Assembly (NCBI GenBank): GCA_025936205.1
Contig: JAICTU010000024.1
Location: 1 to 32,933 of the forward strand
Direction: 5' to 3'
Length of the DNA stretch: 32,933 nucleotides
DNA from: Polyangiaceae bacterium
GTDB taxonomy: Bacteria; Myxococcota; Polyangia; Polyangiales; Polyangiaceae
Under the pieces are notes generated by a model that saw only the letters and a list, made by a program, of their open reading frames with translations, had not been told where the DNA came from and ran no database searches. Made by a program: the position numbers and the translations under genes. Shown in pieces: positions 31,541 to 32,933 of this stretch. Each line of letters opens with the position of its first letter. Positions within the stretch are counted from its first letter, which is position 1.

Positions 31541-32572
31541 ATGAGCAAGATCCCCCATCCGGTCCTCGTCTGGGTCGTCAGTGCCTTCGCCGCCCCGGCG
31601 CTCTGGGGCTGCGGCTCGTCCGCGCCCGAGCGCCCGACGTCGTCGGCAGTCGAGAGCTCGAACGGCTCGCGCGCGACCGCGGCGGAGAGCGGGAACTCCG
31701 CGCAGCCGAGTTCACCCGCCGGCACGGGGCAGGACTCCGCCGCGCGCGACGGAGTGAGCAACCCCGCGGTGCTCGAGCCTCCTGCGGAGGCGGCCAACTC
31801 GGGCAGCCCGGCGCCCCTGCCGTCCGAGCCAGCCGGCGCTGCGGATGATTCCACGGGAGAGCTGGCCGATCCCGGCGAGCCGGCCCCTCCCACAGAGATG
31901 CCGACGGCTCCGGAGTTTCCCGTTTCCGCGGGCACGCCGACCATCTATCTCGCGAGCGACTCGACCGTGCAGACCTATGGCGCGGCGCAAGCGCCGCAGC
32001 AAGGCTGGGGCCAGCGCATCGCCGAGTTCTTCACGGCGGACGTGAAGTTCGTGAACAAGGCCATCGGTGGGCGCAGCTCCAAGTCCTTCATCGATGAAGG
32101 GCGACTGGACGAAATCGTCGGTCTACTCGCGCCGGGCGACTATCTGTTCGCGCAATGGGGGATCAACGATCGCTACCGCAGCGATCCGACCCGCTTTACC
32201 GATCCCGCGACCACGTTCCGTCAATACCTGAACCGGTACATCGACGCGGCGCACTCGAAGAACGCGATCCCGGTACTGGTGACGCCGACCCCGCGCCTGG
32301 ACTTCTCCAATGGCGAATTCCACAACGACTTCATCGATTACTGCGCGGCCATCAAGCAGGTGGGTGCGGACACGGGCACGCGCGTCATCGATCTGCAGTC
32401 CAAGGGCCTCGCATACTACAACAGCATCGGCTTCGACGCTGTGGTCGCCGACGTGAGCCTGCCGCCCATGGACGTGTTGCATTTTCAGGCGAATGGCGCG
32501 TTCCAGATGGCACGACTGGTGGCGGAAGGCGTCAAAGAGTCGGACCTGCCGATCGCAAAGTTCGTCAAGTAA
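31541..32572 (+). CDS. Rhamnogalacturonan acetylesterase-like GDSL lipoprotein (CE12)
   Basis: 343 residues from ATG 31541, with GGAGAG (31528-31533) upstream; a GTG at 31526 lies before that site. The signal 'VWVVSAFAAPALWGC' ends at likely lipidated Cys24. A long Pro/Ala/Glu/Ser linker reaches to about residue 128. The SGNH domain follows: block I 'YLASDSTVQTY' (Ser141), block II 'NKAIGGRSSKSFIDEG', block III 'FAQWGINDRY' (Asn209) and block V 'DVLHFQANG' (Asp311, His314). This order and the DSTV form are typical of CE12 acetylesterases acting on pectin or xylan. Family members usually have QFGHND at block III; here it is QWGIND. Surface attachment fits the other lipoprotein polysaccharide enzymes in this window. 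Confidence 0.9.
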   Translation: MSKIPHPVLVWVVSAFAAPALWGCGSSAPERPTSSAVESSNGSRATAAESGNSAQPSSPAGTGQDSAARDGVSNPAVLEPPAEAANSGSPAPLPSEPAGAADDSTGELADPGEPAPPTEMPTAPEFPVSAGTPTIYLASDSTVQTYGAAQAPQQGWGQRIAEFFTADVKFVNKAIGGRSSKSFIDEGRLDEIVGLLAPGDYLFAQWGINDRYRSDPTRFTDPATTFRQYLNRYIDAAHSKNAIPVLVTPTPRLDFSNGEFHNDFIDYCAAIKQVGADTGTRVIDLQSKGLAYYNSIGFDAVVADVSLPPMDVLHFQANGAFQMARLVAEGVKESDLPIAKFVK

Positions 32573-32638
32573 CGCGGCCCGGGGCGGGCAACACGAGAGG
32601 TGGTGCTGATCGGAGCCCTGCGAGTAGCATCGTGGGCC

Positions 32639-32933
32639 ATGTCCATCCGCAACTCATTTGCCGCGCAGAGCGCGACCATCGCCAGTGTCGCTGCCCTGCT
32701 CGGCGCCGCTGGCTTTCATTGCCTGGAGGGGCGCAGCCAAGCTGCCGAGTCGAGCCCTGCTGCCGCCCAGGGTGCGGCTGCTCCGGCGCAGAGCCCGCAG
32801 GCTGCACCCGTCGAGCGTCCCGCCGCAGCGCGCCACGTCGCCGCGGCGCGAGCCGCAGCGGGCACCCGCTGGCAGGAGCTCTTCGAGCTCTTGTGCGCGC
32901 CACCCAAAGCTCCCTCCGCGGCCGCGCCGGCCG
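32639..32933 (+). CDS. Secreted protein, N-terminal part (cut by window end)
   Basis: An open frame of 98 codons from ATG 32639 runs off the right edge. The start 'MSIRNSFAAQSATIASVAAL' followed by 'LGAAGFHC' looks like a signal peptide or membrane anchor. The next 45 residues are rich in Ala, Pro and Gln, like a linker, and then 'GTRWQELFELLCAPP' may begin a domain. No family can be named from this part. It follows the CE12-type esterase by 66 bases on the same strand, so cotranscription is possible. Confidence 0.5.
   Translation, partial: MSIRNSFAAQSATIASVAALLGAAGFHCLEGRSQAAESSPAAAQGAAAPAQSPQAAPVERPAAARHVAAARAAAGTRWQELFELLCAPPKAPSAAAPA

Overview
The window is GC-rich with densely packed genes. 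Many products carry lipoprotein signal peptides, and one has a Gly/Ser/Ala low-complexity linker just after its lipobox. Together with c-type cytochromes, a hybrid sensor kinase and secreted plant-polysaccharide enzymes, this suggests a soil Gram-negative of the myxobacterial type (Polyangiales-like). That is an inference from style and content; no rRNA or other phylogenetic marker is present. No tRNA, rRNA, CRISPR array, insertion sequence or integrase was seen.

Layout. 1-1011: the end of an AI-2E family permease and a decayed cytochrome c tail. 1012-3510: a cupin and GH42 beta-galactosidase pair. 3592-7353: a compact regulated module on two divergent transcripts. One side is arsR, an AHSA1/SRPBCC gene and a short UvrA (UvrA2/DrrC class); the other is a VOC/glyoxalase gene. 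The shared intergenic region holds two near-identical 16-bp palindromes lying on mirrored promoters. 7384-11084: envelope genes and oddities, namely a CBM11-like lipoprotein, a YaaW/UPF0174 protein with a histone-H1-like tail, an OmpA-type lipoprotein and a DUF4398-like lipoprotein. 11209-14879: a DUF1111 di-heme protein, a GH10 xylanase and an aldo/keto reductase. 15061-23348: two very similar di-heme peroxidase-like lipoproteins in direct orientation. Between them lie a hybrid histidine kinase, a protein strikingly like eukaryotic sphingolipid delta-4 desaturases, and an SGNH-type esterase lipoprotein. 23559-25318: an ABM/truncated-haemoglobin chimera and an intradiol ring-cleavage dioxygenase. 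25457-30253: a CE15 glucuronoyl esterase and a TonB-dependent receptor. 30254-31540: about 1.3 kb without a convincing gene. 31541-32933: a CE12-type GDSL esterase lipoprotein and the start of another secreted protein.

How the genes may work together. GH10 xylanase, CE15 glucuronoyl esterase, CE12-like acetylesterase and the SGNH esterase all carry lipoboxes. This suggests a surface-anchored kit that strips esters from and cuts glucuronoxylan and pectin, with the TonB receptor for uptake and GH42 acting inside the cell. The intradiol dioxygenase, di-heme peroxidase-like proteins and AKR fit handling of the lignin-derived aromatics and oxidants that accompany such substrates. The arsR-AHSA1-uvrA2/VOC module looks like an inducible self-protection system against a small molecule. 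The desaturase hints at modified sphingolipids in the envelope.

All calls are by eye from translated sequence and remembered family motifs; no database search was run.
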